Source: an uncultured Marinicella sp. (lineage in GTDB: Bacteria; Pseudomonadota; Gammaproteobacteria; Xanthomonadales; Marinicellaceae). Taken from it: DNA of 64,000 bases. Within the stretch, counting starts at the first letter, position 1. Every line of letters begins with the position of its first letter. This document shows, piece after piece, positions 55,965-63,745 of this stretch. The position numbers and the translations under genes are program-made. The notes beneath the pieces were generated by a model. It had not been told where the DNA came from. It did no database searches and worked only from the letters and a program-made list of their open reading frames with translations. The stretch is from positions 186,001 through 250,000 of the forward strand of contig CANNBS010000004.1 in the NCBI GenBank assembly GCA_947502925.1, read 5' to 3'.

Positions 55965-55993
55965 TTCACATCAGCCCATAAATTAAGTACAAT
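55965..55993 (+). promoter_or_regulatory. tRNA-Arg promoter
   Basis: TTCACA (55965-55970) and TACAAT (55988-55993) with a 17-base spacer, 16 bases before the tRNA. Both hexamers differ from consensus by one base. Confidence 0.7.
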
Positions 55994-56009
55994 ACGCAAG
56001 CTCAAACAT

Positions 56010-56086
56010 GCGCCCGTAGCTCAGCTGGATAGAGTAACCGGCTTCGAACCGGTTGGTCGGGAGTTCGAATCTCTCCGGGCGCGCCA
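56010..56086 (+). tRNA. tRNA-Arg (TCG)
   Basis: A 77-base tRNA: acceptor GCGCCCG/CGGGCGC, D arm GCTCAGCTGGATAGAGT, anticodon stem ACCGG-CTTCGAA-CCGGT with anticodon TCG, T arm GGAGTTCGAATCTCTCC and an encoded CCA. It lies between pxpC and tpm. Confidence 0.96.
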
Positions 56087-56174
56087 ACCCTCATTTAAAT
56101 CAATTATTTATTATAAAAAGCATGGCTAAAGCATCGCAGTGTGCTAATCTGTTTAATTTACCTATAATTGGAGT

Positions 56175-56813
56175 ATGGACAAAGACTTTTGGCACCGACG
56201 TTGGCAGAGAAATGAAATTGGCTTTCATGCGTCTAAGCCCAATGATTTCCTAGTGCAGTATTTTGAAAAACTAGCGTTGCCGCCAGATAGTTTGGTATTT
56301 GTGCCGCTGTGTGGAAAGACGCTTGATATCAGTTGGTTGTTGGCGCAAGGACATCGTGTGGTCGGAATCGAATTAGATTTAACAGCGGTAGAACAATTAT
56401 TTCAGCAGCTCGATATGGTTCCTGAAAAACAGGATATTGGCGACACCATGTGCTGTTACCAGGGACCAGGAATAAAGATTTATCAGGGTGATTTTTTTGA
56501 ATTGACCCAAGCGCAATTAGGTTCTGTCGATGCCATTTATGACCGTGCGGCCCTGGTTGCATTACCTGAAAATATGCGGGTAAGTTATTGTCAGCATATG
56601 CTTGAAATATGTTCGGCAACAAAACAGCTGTTAGTCGTTTTTGAGTATGACCAAAGTCAAATGTCAGGACCACCGTTTTCTGTCACTGAGTCCGATATCA
56701 GGAAATACTATGGTCGTGACTACAAAATATCAAAACTTGAAATACAAAAGTCAGATGTCAGAGGCTTGGCTGTCGATGAGCTGGCGTGGCTATTAATCGA
56801 GAATAAAAAGTAA
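56175..56813 (+). CDS. tpm: Thiopurine S-methyltransferase
   Basis: A 212-residue SAM-dependent methyltransferase of the Tpm family, which also methylates selenium and tellurium oxyanions in bacteria. It starts with FWHRRWQRNEIGFHASKPN, has the SAM motif LVFVPLCGKTLDISWLLAQGHRVVGIEL, YQGDFFEL, DAIYDRAALVALPENMR and a GPPFSVTESDI near the end. Length fits. It is monocistronic and lies at the edge of the mobile-element zone. Confidence 0.95.
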   Translation: MDKDFWHRRWQRNEIGFHASKPNDFLVQYFEKLALPPDSLVFVPLCGKTLDISWLLAQGHRVVGIELDLTAVEQLFQQLDMVPEKQDIGDTMCCYQGPGIKIYQGDFFELTQAQLGSVDAIYDRAALVALPENMRVSYCQHMLEICSATKQLLVVFEYDQSQMSGPPFSVTESDIRKYYGRDYKISKLEIQKSDVRGLAVDELAWLLIENKK

Positions 56814-57142
56814 AGATAAATTGTGTGGTAACGCATGCGTTTCTTGTTACAAGGTTTTGAAAATTAATAAGTTGAATCATTTATATTTCATAGTATTTCT
56901 ATGGCATTATCAGGGAAAATTTTTAAACTGCCAGTCCCAAAAAGTGTGTTCTTGGGACTTCATTTAACTGGCCTAACCGGCTCACCGGGTCGTGTTGCTC
57001 ACCAGCGCTCATGCATAAAAAAGTTGAATAGATATTTAAAAAAGGAAGAAGGCGGTTGATAGCTTGAAAGAAATTAAGGCTTTTATTGGTCAGCCTTATA
57101 CCGTTGAGCCGCTTATTAGTCATTTATCTTATGCTTTATGTT
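56814..57142. other. 329-base stretch with a hairpin and ORF scraps
   Basis: No convincing complete gene. AGTCCCAA (56933-56940) and TTGGGACT (56952-56959) form a perfect 8-bp stem. A minus-strand frame (56923-57123) ends in a natural-looking stretch, SAGEQHDPVSRLGQLNEVPR, that may be the tail of a vanished gene; I cannot name it. Confidence 0.4.
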
Positions 57143-57179
57143 TGTAATAAAAGGGGTCAGAATAAAAGGGGTCAGTACC
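57143..57179 (+). repeat. RAYT-associated repeat, two tandem copies
   Basis: TGTAATAAAAGGGGTCAG (57143-57160) is followed at once by AAAAGGGGTCAGTACC (57164-57179). The first 18 bases recur exactly at 57459-57476. These are the left-side copies of the repeat that frames the RAYT gene. Confidence 0.85.
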
Positions 57180-57188
57180 GAATGGCAC

Positions 57189-57455
57189 TTACTTAAGCTT
57201 TTTTGGGTGACCATTTTTAGCTATTTCGGCTCTTGCTTGTGCTCTTGGTTTCATAAGGAATGGCATGGGTTTTGGCCTTCGCTTGACTGCTCTGGGTTCT
57301 ATCCTGTTTGGTCTGTTTCCAACTCGTTTTTCTGAAATTAAAGCCAATAATTTATGGTGCCCAATGCTGATGCCTCTTGCTGTATTTTGATGCCATGATA
57401 GCCAAAGCTGTAATGTGTGCTTAAAACTGATTTGTCGTGGCTGTATTTGTGCCAT
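57189..57455 (-). pseudogene. C-terminal fragment of an IS4-family transposase
   Basis: An 88-codon frame whose content matches the end of IS4-type DDE transposases: QISFKHTLQLW, then GNRPNRIEPRAVKRRPKP and the closing FLMKPRAQARAEI. The catalytic DDE region and both insertion-sequence ends are missing. The fragment is bounded on each side by a GGGGTCAGTACC repeat (57164-57179 and 57465-57480), as if it had been captured or left behind between two repeats. Recognition is from memory of the family's C-terminus; it cannot be functional. Confidence 0.75.
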
Positions 57456-57458
57456 GTC

Positions 57459-57490
57459 TGTAATAAAAGGGGTCAGTACCCTTTAAAGGG
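57459..57490 (+). repeat. RAYT-associated repeat before the RAYT gene
   Basis: TGTAATAAAAGGGGTCAGTACC followed by CTTTAAAGGG, 36 bases before the RAYT start. Internal CCCTTTAAAGGG is itself palindromic. It is in inverted orientation to the copies at 58220-58244 and 58507-58531. Confidence 0.85.
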
Positions 57491-57525
57491 ATTTATGCTA
57501 TCATAGCAAATTTAAGGGGCGACTC

Positions 57526-58218
57526 ATGCCAAGGAAACCAAGGTTCTTTGTTCCACATATTGCCAACCATGTTATTCAAAGAGGGAATAACCGTCAGGCT
57601 GTGTTTTTTGAAGAAGAAGATTATCAAACGTATAAAAATTACTTGTATGAAGCTGCTGAAAGCAGTGGTGTAAAGATTCATGCTTATGTCTTGATGACAA
57701 ATCACATTCATATTCTCGCCACAGCCGAAACAACAGACGGCATCAGTTTAATGATGCAAAAGACCGGTCGTTTCTATGTGCCCTATATCAATTATAAATA
57801 TGAGCGATCTGGCACCTTATGGGAAGGACGTTTTAAAAGTTCTTTAGTTGATAGTGACTTCTATGTTTTGGCTTGTATGCGATATATTGAAATGAATCCT
57901 GTCAGAGCCAACATGGTAGAATCACCTCAAGCGTATAAGTGGTCAAGCTATCATAAAAATGCCTTGGATAACCATGACAGATTAATTACACCTCATGACA
58001 GCTACTTAGGTTTAGCGAGAACCAAAAAGCAAAGATTAAGCAGTTATATAAACTTATTTAATGAACATTTGGATGATAAGGTTTTAAAAGATATCAGGAA
58101 TTGTGCTCAAACCGGAACACCGTTAGGAAGCAGCCGATTTATTGAACAAATTGAAGTGCAATTAAAAGTAAAAGTTGGTTACTCTAAACGTGGCAGACCG
58201 GGTAAAGCCAGTAATTAG
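57526..58218 (+). CDS. REP-associated tyrosine transposase (RAYT, Y1 family)
   Basis: A 230-residue HUH endonuclease related to IS200/IS605 transposases. It has the MPRKPRFFVPHIANHVIQRGNN start, the metal-binding HIH in LMTNHIHILA, LWEGRFKSSL and the nucleophile region CMRYIEMNPVRANMV followed by YKWSSY. RAYTs are single-copy genes thought to spread short palindromic repeats rather than themselves. That fits here: the gene is framed by its own repeat in inverted orientation. The basic tail (KRGRPGKASN) is usual. It appears intact. Confidence 0.93.
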   Translation: MPRKPRFFVPHIANHVIQRGNNRQAVFFEEEDYQTYKNYLYEAAESSGVKIHAYVLMTNHIHILATAETTDGISLMMQKTGRFYVPYINYKYERSGTLWEGRFKSSLVDSDFYVLACMRYIEMNPVRANMVESPQAYKWSSYHKNALDNHDRLITPHDSYLGLARTKKQRLSSYINLFNEHLDDKVLKDIRNCAQTGTPLGSSRFIEQIEVQLKVKVGYSKRGRPGKASN

Positions 58219-58219
58219 G

Positions 58220-58244
58220 CTAAAGGGTACTGACCCCTTTAATT
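58220..58244 (-). repeat. RAYT-associated repeat after the RAYT gene
   Basis: CTAAAGGGTACTGACCCCTTTAATT, the reverse complement of the GGGGTCAGTACCCTTT unit upstream, starting two bases after the stop codon. Identical over 25 bases to 58507-58531. Confidence 0.88.
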
Positions 58245-58317
58245 AATTATATTCATCGCGGTGGCTTCGAAGCCATGCCAGGCTGTCAGTAAGACAACTG
58301 ACAAACATGGAAACAAT

Positions 58318-58346
58318 AAAACCCCCACCCATGCGTGGGGGTTTTT
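58318..58346. terminator. Strong bidirectional terminator downstream of RAYT
   Basis: CCCCCAC (58322-58328) and GTGGGGG (58335-58341) with a CCATGC loop, A-run before and T-run after. It would insulate neighbours from RAYT transcription on both strands. The rest of 58245-58506 is AT-rich and shows no gene. Confidence 0.85.
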
Positions 58347-58506
58347 ATTTCCAGTTTTTATCATCTACTCTTTTAAGCTTATCTTTTCACACTGTAAAGC
58401 TGAGGTAATAATATTCTGATGTCTGTACCAATATAGCTATAATGATGTGATTTAGATATAACCAAAAACAGACACTTAGAGAAGAGATAATTATCAAGAG
58501 AAGGGT

Positions 58507-58531
58507 CTAAAGGGTACTGACCCCTTTAATT
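58507..58531 (-). repeat. Second downstream RAYT-associated repeat
   Basis: An exact 25-base direct repeat of 58220-58244, 287 bases further on, so the RAYT unit and its terminator are together framed by repeats. Confidence 0.88.
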
Positions 58532-58598
58532 CATTTCGAAAACAATGTACATAATGCTATGATACAGAGTGGAATAGGCATTTAAATAATAAAAGTAA

Positions 58599-58709
58599 AG
58601 GGGCATCGCAATTTTTGTTTTTATAATTATTTTAATATATTTTGCACCTCTATTGGCATTTACTGAAACTGGAAATTATCTATATCTAGTCATATTTTTA
58701 ATGGTAAGG
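58599..58709 (+). pseudogene. Left coding scrap next to the IS3 element
   Basis: An open frame after an AAAGGGG run encodes a strongly hydrophobic stretch (IAIFVFIIILIYFAPLLAF, then TETGNYLYLVIF), like a single membrane helix, but no ATG/GTG/TTG start is present and it runs into the insertion element. If the element is removed and the GGCC duplication collapsed, the frame stops after four more codons. Confidence 0.35.
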
Positions 58710-58719
58710 CCTGACTTTA

Positions 58720-59547
58720 TTAGACACTTTTTTGGCTCTCATAAAATCTTTGCTCATAAACCGTTGGTGCCACTCGACCATTGCTGGTGTGTCGGCGTTT
58801 TGGGTTATAGAACATTTCAATATAGTTAAACACATCTTGTCGCGCATCTGCACGAGTTTTGTATTTAATTCTTCTCACCTTTTCTTTTTTTAGATTACTG
58901 AAAAAACTTTCAGCCACAGCATTATCATGGCAGTTACCACGACGGCTCATACTTGGTTGCATATTTAACGTATTAAGTAATTTCCTGCACTTTCTACTGC
59001 TGTATTGTGAACCTTGATCCGAATGTAACATGACTGTATTTGTAGGCTTACGTCGCCAGTAAGCCATGGTTAAAGCGTCCAAGACCAGGTCAGCAGTCAT
59101 TGTTGCCCCCATTGCCCAACCAACAATGTTTCGGGCATATAGGTCCATCACAACAGCTAAGAACAAGAACCCTTCATATGTATGGATGTAGGTGATGTCA
59201 CTGACCCACCACTGATTTGGTGCTTCAACTTCAAATTGTCTATCTAACAGGTTAGGTGCTGCCGGTGATTCCATGCCTGCATGATTAGTTTTAGGTGCTT
59301 TATAACCACGTATAGCCTTTATTCCAGCTGATTGCATTAATCTCAATACACGATCTCTGCCACAATCAATGTTAGCTTCTATTAAATCCAGATGAAGATT
59401 ACGGTAACTAGAATGGCCACCACTATCAGTCCAATGGCTTTTAATCTGACCAGTTAATTTCTCATCTTCGATCTCACGATTACTTAATGGCTTGTGCAAC
59501 CACTGATAGTAACCACTGGGATGAACCTCAAGTGCTTTACACAGCAT
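58720..59547 (-). CDS. IS3-family transposase OrfB (integrase core)
   Basis: A 275-residue DDE transposase part. It has WWVSDITYIHTYEGFLFLAVVMD (first Asp), MLHSDQGSQYSS (second Asp) and NAVAESFFSNLKKEK (Glu), in rve-family spacing, after an N-terminal HTH_21 part with SGYYQW. The listed ATG is probably not used: the frame continues upstream (KERYPLIKARSSNYPVR) into orfA, and the active enzyme should come from a -1 ribosomal frameshift near the orfA end (TCAAAGAAC). Confidence 0.95.
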   Translation of the reverse strand: MLCKALEVHPSGYYQWLHKPLSNREIEDEKLTGQIKSHWTDSGGHSSYRNLHLDLIEANIDCGRDRVLRLMQSAGIKAIRGYKAPKTNHAGMESPAAPNLLDRQFEVEAPNQWWVSDITYIHTYEGFLFLAVVMDLYARNIVGWAMGATMTADLVLDALTMAYWRRKPTNTVMLHSDQGSQYSSRKCRKLLNTLNMQPSMSRRGNCHDNAVAESFFSNLKKEKVRRIKYKTRADARQDVFNYIEMFYNPKRRHTSNGRVAPTVYEQRFYESQKSV

Positions 59548-59579
59548 CCTGACCGGATAGTTTGAACTACGAGCTTTAA

Positions 59580-59873
59580 TCAGCGGGTAGCGTTCTTTGA
59601 CTCGCCGGCAAAGAACACCGCGGCTTCCTTTAAAATATCTCGCTCTTGTTCAACACGCTTTAAATCGCGTTTTAAGCGTGCAACTTCAGCTTGTAAGTCA
59701 TCTTCTTGTTTACGAACATTGGATGGTTTGCTGAACTTCTTTTTCCAGTAATAAAGGCTTTTTGTTGATATGCCTAATCGACTGCTTACATCTGAAACTG
59801 AGTAGCCATGTTTGACAACTTGATTCACCGCTTCTTGTTTAAATTCATCTGTATAACGGATACCTGTACCCAT
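59580..59873 (-). CDS. IS3-family transposase OrfA (HTH_Tnp_1)
   Basis: A 97-residue DNA-binding subunit: TDEFKQEAVNQVVKHGYSVSDVSSRLGISTKSLYYWKKKF is the helix-turn-helix, followed by a leucine-zipper-like coiled coil (LQAEVARLKRDLKRVEQERDILKEAA) that ends VFFAGES. It overlaps the extended orfB frame near 59580-59610, where -1 frameshifting would give the OrfAB fusion. Confidence 0.94.
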   Translation of the reverse strand: MGTGIRYTDEFKQEAVNQVVKHGYSVSDVSSRLGISTKSLYYWKKKFSKPSNVRKQEDDLQAEVARLKRDLKRVEQERDILKEAAVFFAGESKNATR

Positions 59874-59941
59874 CGTTTTACCTCTTATGGTTAAGTTACA
59901 TTTTATACCATAAAAAGTGTCTACTTTTTTCAGGCCTTACC

Positions 59942-60113
59942 AATAAGTGAGGTTAATGGTAAGGTTAATTTAACTACAATCGGAAGTGGTTTTGGACCTA
60001 GGCCTAGATTTAATGAGTTATTAGGAGATGCTTTATTTTCCTACATGCACTTTAATGTAGCATTTCAATACGTTAAAAATGTACAGGAGTTAAAAAATTA
60101 TAATAGGAAATAA
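59942..60113 (+). pseudogene. Right coding scrap next to the IS3 element
   Basis: An open frame from the element edge to a TAA at 60111-60113 encodes NGKVNLTTIGSGFGPRPRFN, then ELLGDALFSYMHFNVAFQYV. It has no start outside an internal ATG, so it looks like the truncated end of a gene. The following lipoprotein gene begins two bases after its stop, so the two were probably an operon before the insertion. Confidence 0.4.
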
Positions 60114-60115
60114 TA

Positions 60116-60517
60116 ATGTCCAAATTAGTAATTATATTATTATGGATACTCTGTCTAACAGGTTGCAAAGCACAAGAACAAATATTGGTTGAGCCCTGCG
60201 CTAGAGAAAGTATTACTTTTGATCCAGATCGAACTGAGGAATGGAAGGCCTTGTTATTACAAAAACAGAAAGAATATGGGTTTTCTTTAATTGATGATTC
60301 AAAAACTCTCAGTAGAATGCTCGCAGACAATGTTTTTTATGTTAGGTTTTATGATGCTAATTATCTTGATATTGACAAAGGAGGATATAGTATATCGATT
60401 GACAATATTCAGATACCTGATGAGCTATATATTTCAGTTTATGATTCAAAAGACGCTGATGATGAATATTGTCAGAAATTAGCCATTGAGATTAAAACAT
60501 TATTATTGCATAAATAA
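60116..60517 (+). CDS. Small lipoprotein of unknown function
   Basis: A 133-residue protein with signal peptide and lipobox WILCLTGC (Cys 17), followed by an alpha/beta-looking domain with two further cysteine sites (EPCARES and DEYCQKLA) that could pair. The middle reads WKALLLQKQKEYGFSLIDDSKTL and ADNVFYVRFYDAN. No family recognised. Codon use is AT-rich compared with the core genes, matching the mobile zone. It has lost its upstream partner to the IS3 insertion and may now be transcribed from a promoter in or near the element. Confidence 0.65.
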   Translation: MSKLVIILLWILCLTGCKAQEQILVEPCARESITFDPDRTEEWKALLLQKQKEYGFSLIDDSKTLSRMLADNVFYVRFYDANYLDIDKGGYSISIDNIQIPDELYISVYDSKDADDEYCQKLAIEIKTLLLHK

Positions 60518-61149
60518 ATAATAATGGACATATATGAACGCCTCAACTAATTCAAAATAATCAAGGACATGCACTTTATTAGATTGTTTAAATATAATAT
60601 TTCATTGATTTCTAGGGAAAAAATTAAGATATTTTGATGCAATTTTTTAAGATTTTCGCTTGAAAGAAGACTGATTGATATTATTAACTGGTTTTATGGT
60701 TTTGGCCGGATTCAGTCCGAGCGGCATGGTTTCAAGAACGTGAAGACTTAAATGGAATTTGTTTGTATTAGTCTATTCGAGAGCTGCTTTAAGGTGTATA
60801 CCTAAAATTCATTTGGCCTCGTGGCCCCTACTGTTGGGCGCTTTGTTTTTATTCGTCTCATCCATGAGACTCAACCATGCGGGCTGGCGTGAAAAAACAT
60901 TCCCGATGTTTTTTGCTAAATATTCTTTGAATTGATTAACTGTTCCAACAGTAGAAAATCCAACTGATGTAAAAACCCTTCAATTCACGCATAACGTCAC
61001 AAAGCATATGCTTCTTGGCTTAAAGCCCCTACGGTTGGTTGCTAAACAAAAAACCCAAGCACTTTTTTGCCTTTGCTACCGAGGTACCTGGCTCGATTAT
61101 AATGCGGATTTATGTGTGCATTTTTGTTGGTCAGCGATGATTGGGTTTA
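60518..61149. other. 632-base noncoding stretch with a cluster of hairpins
   Basis: No good gene on either strand. Between 60792 and 60985 several perfect short inverted repeats lie side by side: AGGTGTATACCT (60792-60803), GGCC-TCGT-GGCC (60815-60826), GTCTCA-TCCA-TGAGAC (60855-60870) and AAAAAACAT-TCCCG-ATGTTTTTT (60892-60914), with an enclosing CTACTGTTGG / CCAACAGTAG pair (60829-60838, 60949-60958). GCCCCTACGGTTGG near 61024-61037 resembles the start of the enclosing arm as an imperfect direct repeat. It may be a structured RNA, a foldback element or a decayed mobile unit. Confidence 0.45.
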
Positions 61150-61773
61150 TTAGCCGGTTTTTATTTCAATGGTGAAGGTTTTAGCCAGGTTGTCGCTGAT
61201 GCCGATGTCTTTGGGGGCTTCAAAGCGCCAGTTTTCAATGCTTTTTTGGGCTTGTTTTAGCATCATGGCCGGTACGTCAGGAGAGGCGGCAGCGACTTTA
61301 ATGACTTCTCCCTGAGGGTTAATATAAATACGGACTTTAAGGGTGCTTTGGGTGGCGTAGCGATCGGGGATGTCGATGGGGGTCGTTTTCACCACGTCCC
61401 ACTTGTATTTATGGTGAAGCGGATTAATGTCCGGGGTGTTTTGCTGACGATATTGAATAGAACGTTGACCGGCTCGGCGAATGGGTTTTGATTCAGGAAT
61501 TGGGTTGCGATCAGGTTTAATATCAAAGTTCAGGTCAGGCTGAGTTGCGATATCAATGTTGAGCGTTGGTGTGGTGGGACGTTCGCTTTGCACTTTCGGT
61601 GTTTGTCTGTTTTTTTCCGTTTTTAGTTCTGGATCAAAGCCCGGTTTGCCGGGTTGCTGGCTGGTTTGTCGTTCGGGCAGGCCTTGCGACCAGCTGGGGC
61701 GTTTTGTTTGGGTTTGGGCTGATAAAGTACCAGAAAGGGTCATGAGCAGACAGGTTATGATAAGGTGTTTCAT
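61150..61773 (-). CDS. Exported TonB-C-like protein with KRPSWSQGLPER motif (copy 2)
   Basis: A 207-residue paralogue of the 13593-14228 protein. Signal peptide 1-19 (cut after LSA), KRPSWSQGLPER at about 24-35, a Pro/Gln/Thr-rich linker with RNPIPESKPIRRAG, then a TonB-C-like domain: YATQSTLKVRIYINPQGEVIKVA and IENWRFEAPKDIGISDNLAKTF. The motif is identical in both copies while the linkers have diverged, which points to a functional contact site. It is divergent from the M61 peptidase gene. Confidence 0.8.
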   Translation of the reverse strand: MKHLIITCLLMTLSGTLSAQTQTKRPSWSQGLPERQTSQQPGKPGFDPELKTEKNRQTPKVQSERPTTPTLNIDIATQPDLNFDIKPDRNPIPESKPIRRAGQRSIQYRQQNTPDINPLHHKYKWDVVKTTPIDIPDRYATQSTLKVRIYINPQGEVIKVAAASPDVPAMMLKQAQKSIENWRFEAPKDIGISDNLAKTFTIEIKTG

Positions 61774-61963
61774 GTATTTTAAAGGTCAATGGGACAAACA
61801 GAGTGCGTAGTTTAAAAGCAATTTATTTTTAGTCAATCGCTTTTGTGACAAAGTTCGCTTTTTATATGTTGTTTTTGCTTTAACCGGGAATATTCATGGT
61901 TGTGCTTTATAAAAATTAGATTCCGTGTAGAATTTGTGACAATTTTTAACAGTTAGTATTTTT

Positions 61964-63736
61964 ATGATACGTTTTATATTATTGTTTTGGATGGGGTTTG
62001 TGATGGCTGATGATGTGGTTCAATATGATTTTTCGGTTGCCAACGCGGCACAGCATTTAGGCCGGGTCAATATAGTCTTGCCAGTGGAAGGTCAGCAACA
62101 GGTGGTGGTTAAGTTACCGGTGTGGCGTTCGGGTCGTTATGAGGTGCTCAACCTCAGTAAAAACATCACTGAATTTAAAGCCCACAATAAAAAAGGTGAG
62201 CCGCTTTCATGGAAAAAAACGGACAAAAATACCTGGGTTATCAATAATCCTAAACAAGGACATATACAAATCAGTTATCTGGTTTATGCCAATATGCTGT
62301 CTTATCGGGTGGCGCATATTGATGAAAGCCATGCTTTTTTAGATGCCAGTGGGGTGTTTATGTTTGCACCAAGTTTACGGCAAGCGCCTTTGTCAGTGCG
62401 CCTGGATGTGCCGGATCACTGGCGTTCGCGTTCAGGTATGCAGTCGCCGTCAGATCATCTATTTGTGGCAGATAATTACGATCAACTGGTTGATTCGCCC
62501 ATTGAATCGGGAGTGCATGAATTTCTGGCTTTTACAGTGGATGAGAGAAACTATGAGATTGTTATTTGGGGTGAAGGGAACCATGACATAAGTGATTTAC
62601 GTGAAAAAATAAGTACACTGGATGCGGTGGCGGCTGACTTGTGGGGTGATTTTCCTTTCCGGCGCTATGTCTTTATGTATCATGTGGGTGAGGGCTTGCG
62701 TGGTGCCACTGAGCATATGAATTCCACCATTATTCAGAGTAGCCGCTTCAAATTTAAACCGCTGCAAGATTATTTTAAGGTGCTGGCCACAACCGCCCAT
62801 GAATTTGTCCATACATGGAATGTGAAATCCTACCGGCCGTCCGGTATCGCGCCCTATGATTACAGTGGTGAGAATTATTCGAAATTATTCTGGATGGTGG
62901 AAGGCAGTACCAGTTATTACGATGATTTATTTCTGATGCGCGCCGGAATCTACCAGCCTGAGGACTATTTTAAGCGCCTGTCTGACAACATTCATGGGCA
63001 TCTGAATAAGCCGGGTCGGGATGTCAGTTCAGTGGCGATGAGCAGTTTTGATACCTGGATGAATAATGATCCGCATTTTAGTCTTAATAATCAAGTCAGT
63101 ATTTACTTAGAAGGCGCACTTAAAACCTGGGCACTGGATCAGGCCATTCGTCAATCCAGCAATAATAAACACAGTTATGATGATGTACAAAGGCAGCTTT
63201 ATAAACGTCATGTCAATACTGATGTGGGCTACACAGAGGCGGATGTCCAGGCGATTTTGAATGATTTGACCGGCTCGCCCATGACTGATTTTTGGCAGTC
63301 TTATGTAAGCGGAACTGAGGCATTAGATTTTGATGCTTTACTGGCTTATTACGGTTTACAGCGGGTGTTTGATGAAGACAGCGAAGAAATGGCCTGGCTG
63401 GGTATCGAAAGCCGAAAAGATGATGCCGGTGTTGGCATTTATGCGGTCCATCGTAACAGCCCGGCCTGGCAGGCAGGCTTAACTGGTGGAGATGTTGTCC
63501 TGGCCATTGATGGGTATCGGACGAACGCTGATAACTGGTCGGATCATCTGAAGACCTTGCAGGTGGGTGAACGTTATCAAGTCAGCTATTTCAATGGTGA
63601 CAGATTAAAATCCACCACCATCAATCCAATGAAAAATCCAAATCCATCCTTCAGCATTGAGCCGGTTGATAAGGCCTCACGGCAGCAGAAGAACGTATTT
63701 AAGGCCTGGACCGGTCATGATTTGCCTGATGCATAG
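61964..63736 (+). CDS. Exported M61-family (glycyl aminopeptidase-like) metallopeptidase with PDZ domain
   Basis: A 590-residue protein with a short signal peptide (1-15, GFVMA). The N-terminal beta domain (20-170) has VWRSGRYEVLNLSKNITEF, typical of M61. The zinc site is HEFVH in TTAHEFVHTWNVKSYRP, with the third ligand Glu in MVEGSTSYYDDLFL about 30 residues on. A PDZ domain fills 470-560 (GVGIYAVHRNSPAWQAGLTGGDVVLAIDG). It would trim peptides in the periplasm or at the cell surface. It is six-to-ten bases upstream of a nucleoside kinase gene and probably in operon with it. Confidence 0.92.
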   Translation: MIRFILLFWMGFVMADDVVQYDFSVANAAQHLGRVNIVLPVEGQQQVVVKLPVWRSGRYEVLNLSKNITEFKAHNKKGEPLSWKKTDKNTWVINNPKQGHIQISYLVYANMLSYRVAHIDESHAFLDASGVFMFAPSLRQAPLSVRLDVPDHWRSRSGMQSPSDHLFVADNYDQLVDSPIESGVHEFLAFTVDERNYEIVIWGEGNHDISDLREKISTLDAVAADLWGDFPFRRYVFMYHVGEGLRGATEHMNSTIIQSSRFKFKPLQDYFKVLATTAHEFVHTWNVKSYRPSGIAPYDYSGENYSKLFWMVEGSTSYYDDLFLMRAGIYQPEDYFKRLSDNIHGHLNKPGRDVSSVAMSSFDTWMNNDPHFSLNNQVSIYLEGALKTWALDQAIRQSSNNKHSYDDVQRQLYKRHVNTDVGYTEADVQAILNDLTGSPMTDFWQSYVSGTEALDFDALLAYYGLQRVFDEDSEEMAWLGIESRKDDAGVGIYAVHRNSPAWQAGLTGGDVVLAIDGYRTNADNWSDHLKTLQVGERYQVSYFNGDRLKSTTINPMKNPNPSFSIEPVDKASRQQKNVFKAWTGHDLPDA

Positions 63737-63745
63737 TGCGAGCCA

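Larger units (their letters stand above)
58710..59932 (-). mobile_element. Intact IS3-family insertion sequence, 1223 bp
   Basis: Ends are TGACTTTATTAGACACTTTTT (58710-58730) and the reverse of TGAAAAAAGTAGACACTTTTT (59912-59932), matching at 16 of 21 positions with the terminal TGA. It encodes orfA and orfB in the IS3 arrangement. A 4-bp GGCC flanks each side. Removing the element restores GGTAAGGCCTTACC, a perfect 14-bp palindrome, as the target. Both genes look undamaged, so it may be active. Confidence 0.93.

Noticed and set aside
57189-57455. Functional small basic protein
   Set aside because: The sequence matches the C-terminal end of IS4 transposases, so it is treated as a fragment.
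58697-59964. 11-bp direct repeat TAATGGTAAGG as target duplication of the IS3 element
   Set aside because: The right copy is about 20 bases outside the element end; the 4-bp GGCC next to both ends fits IS3 better.
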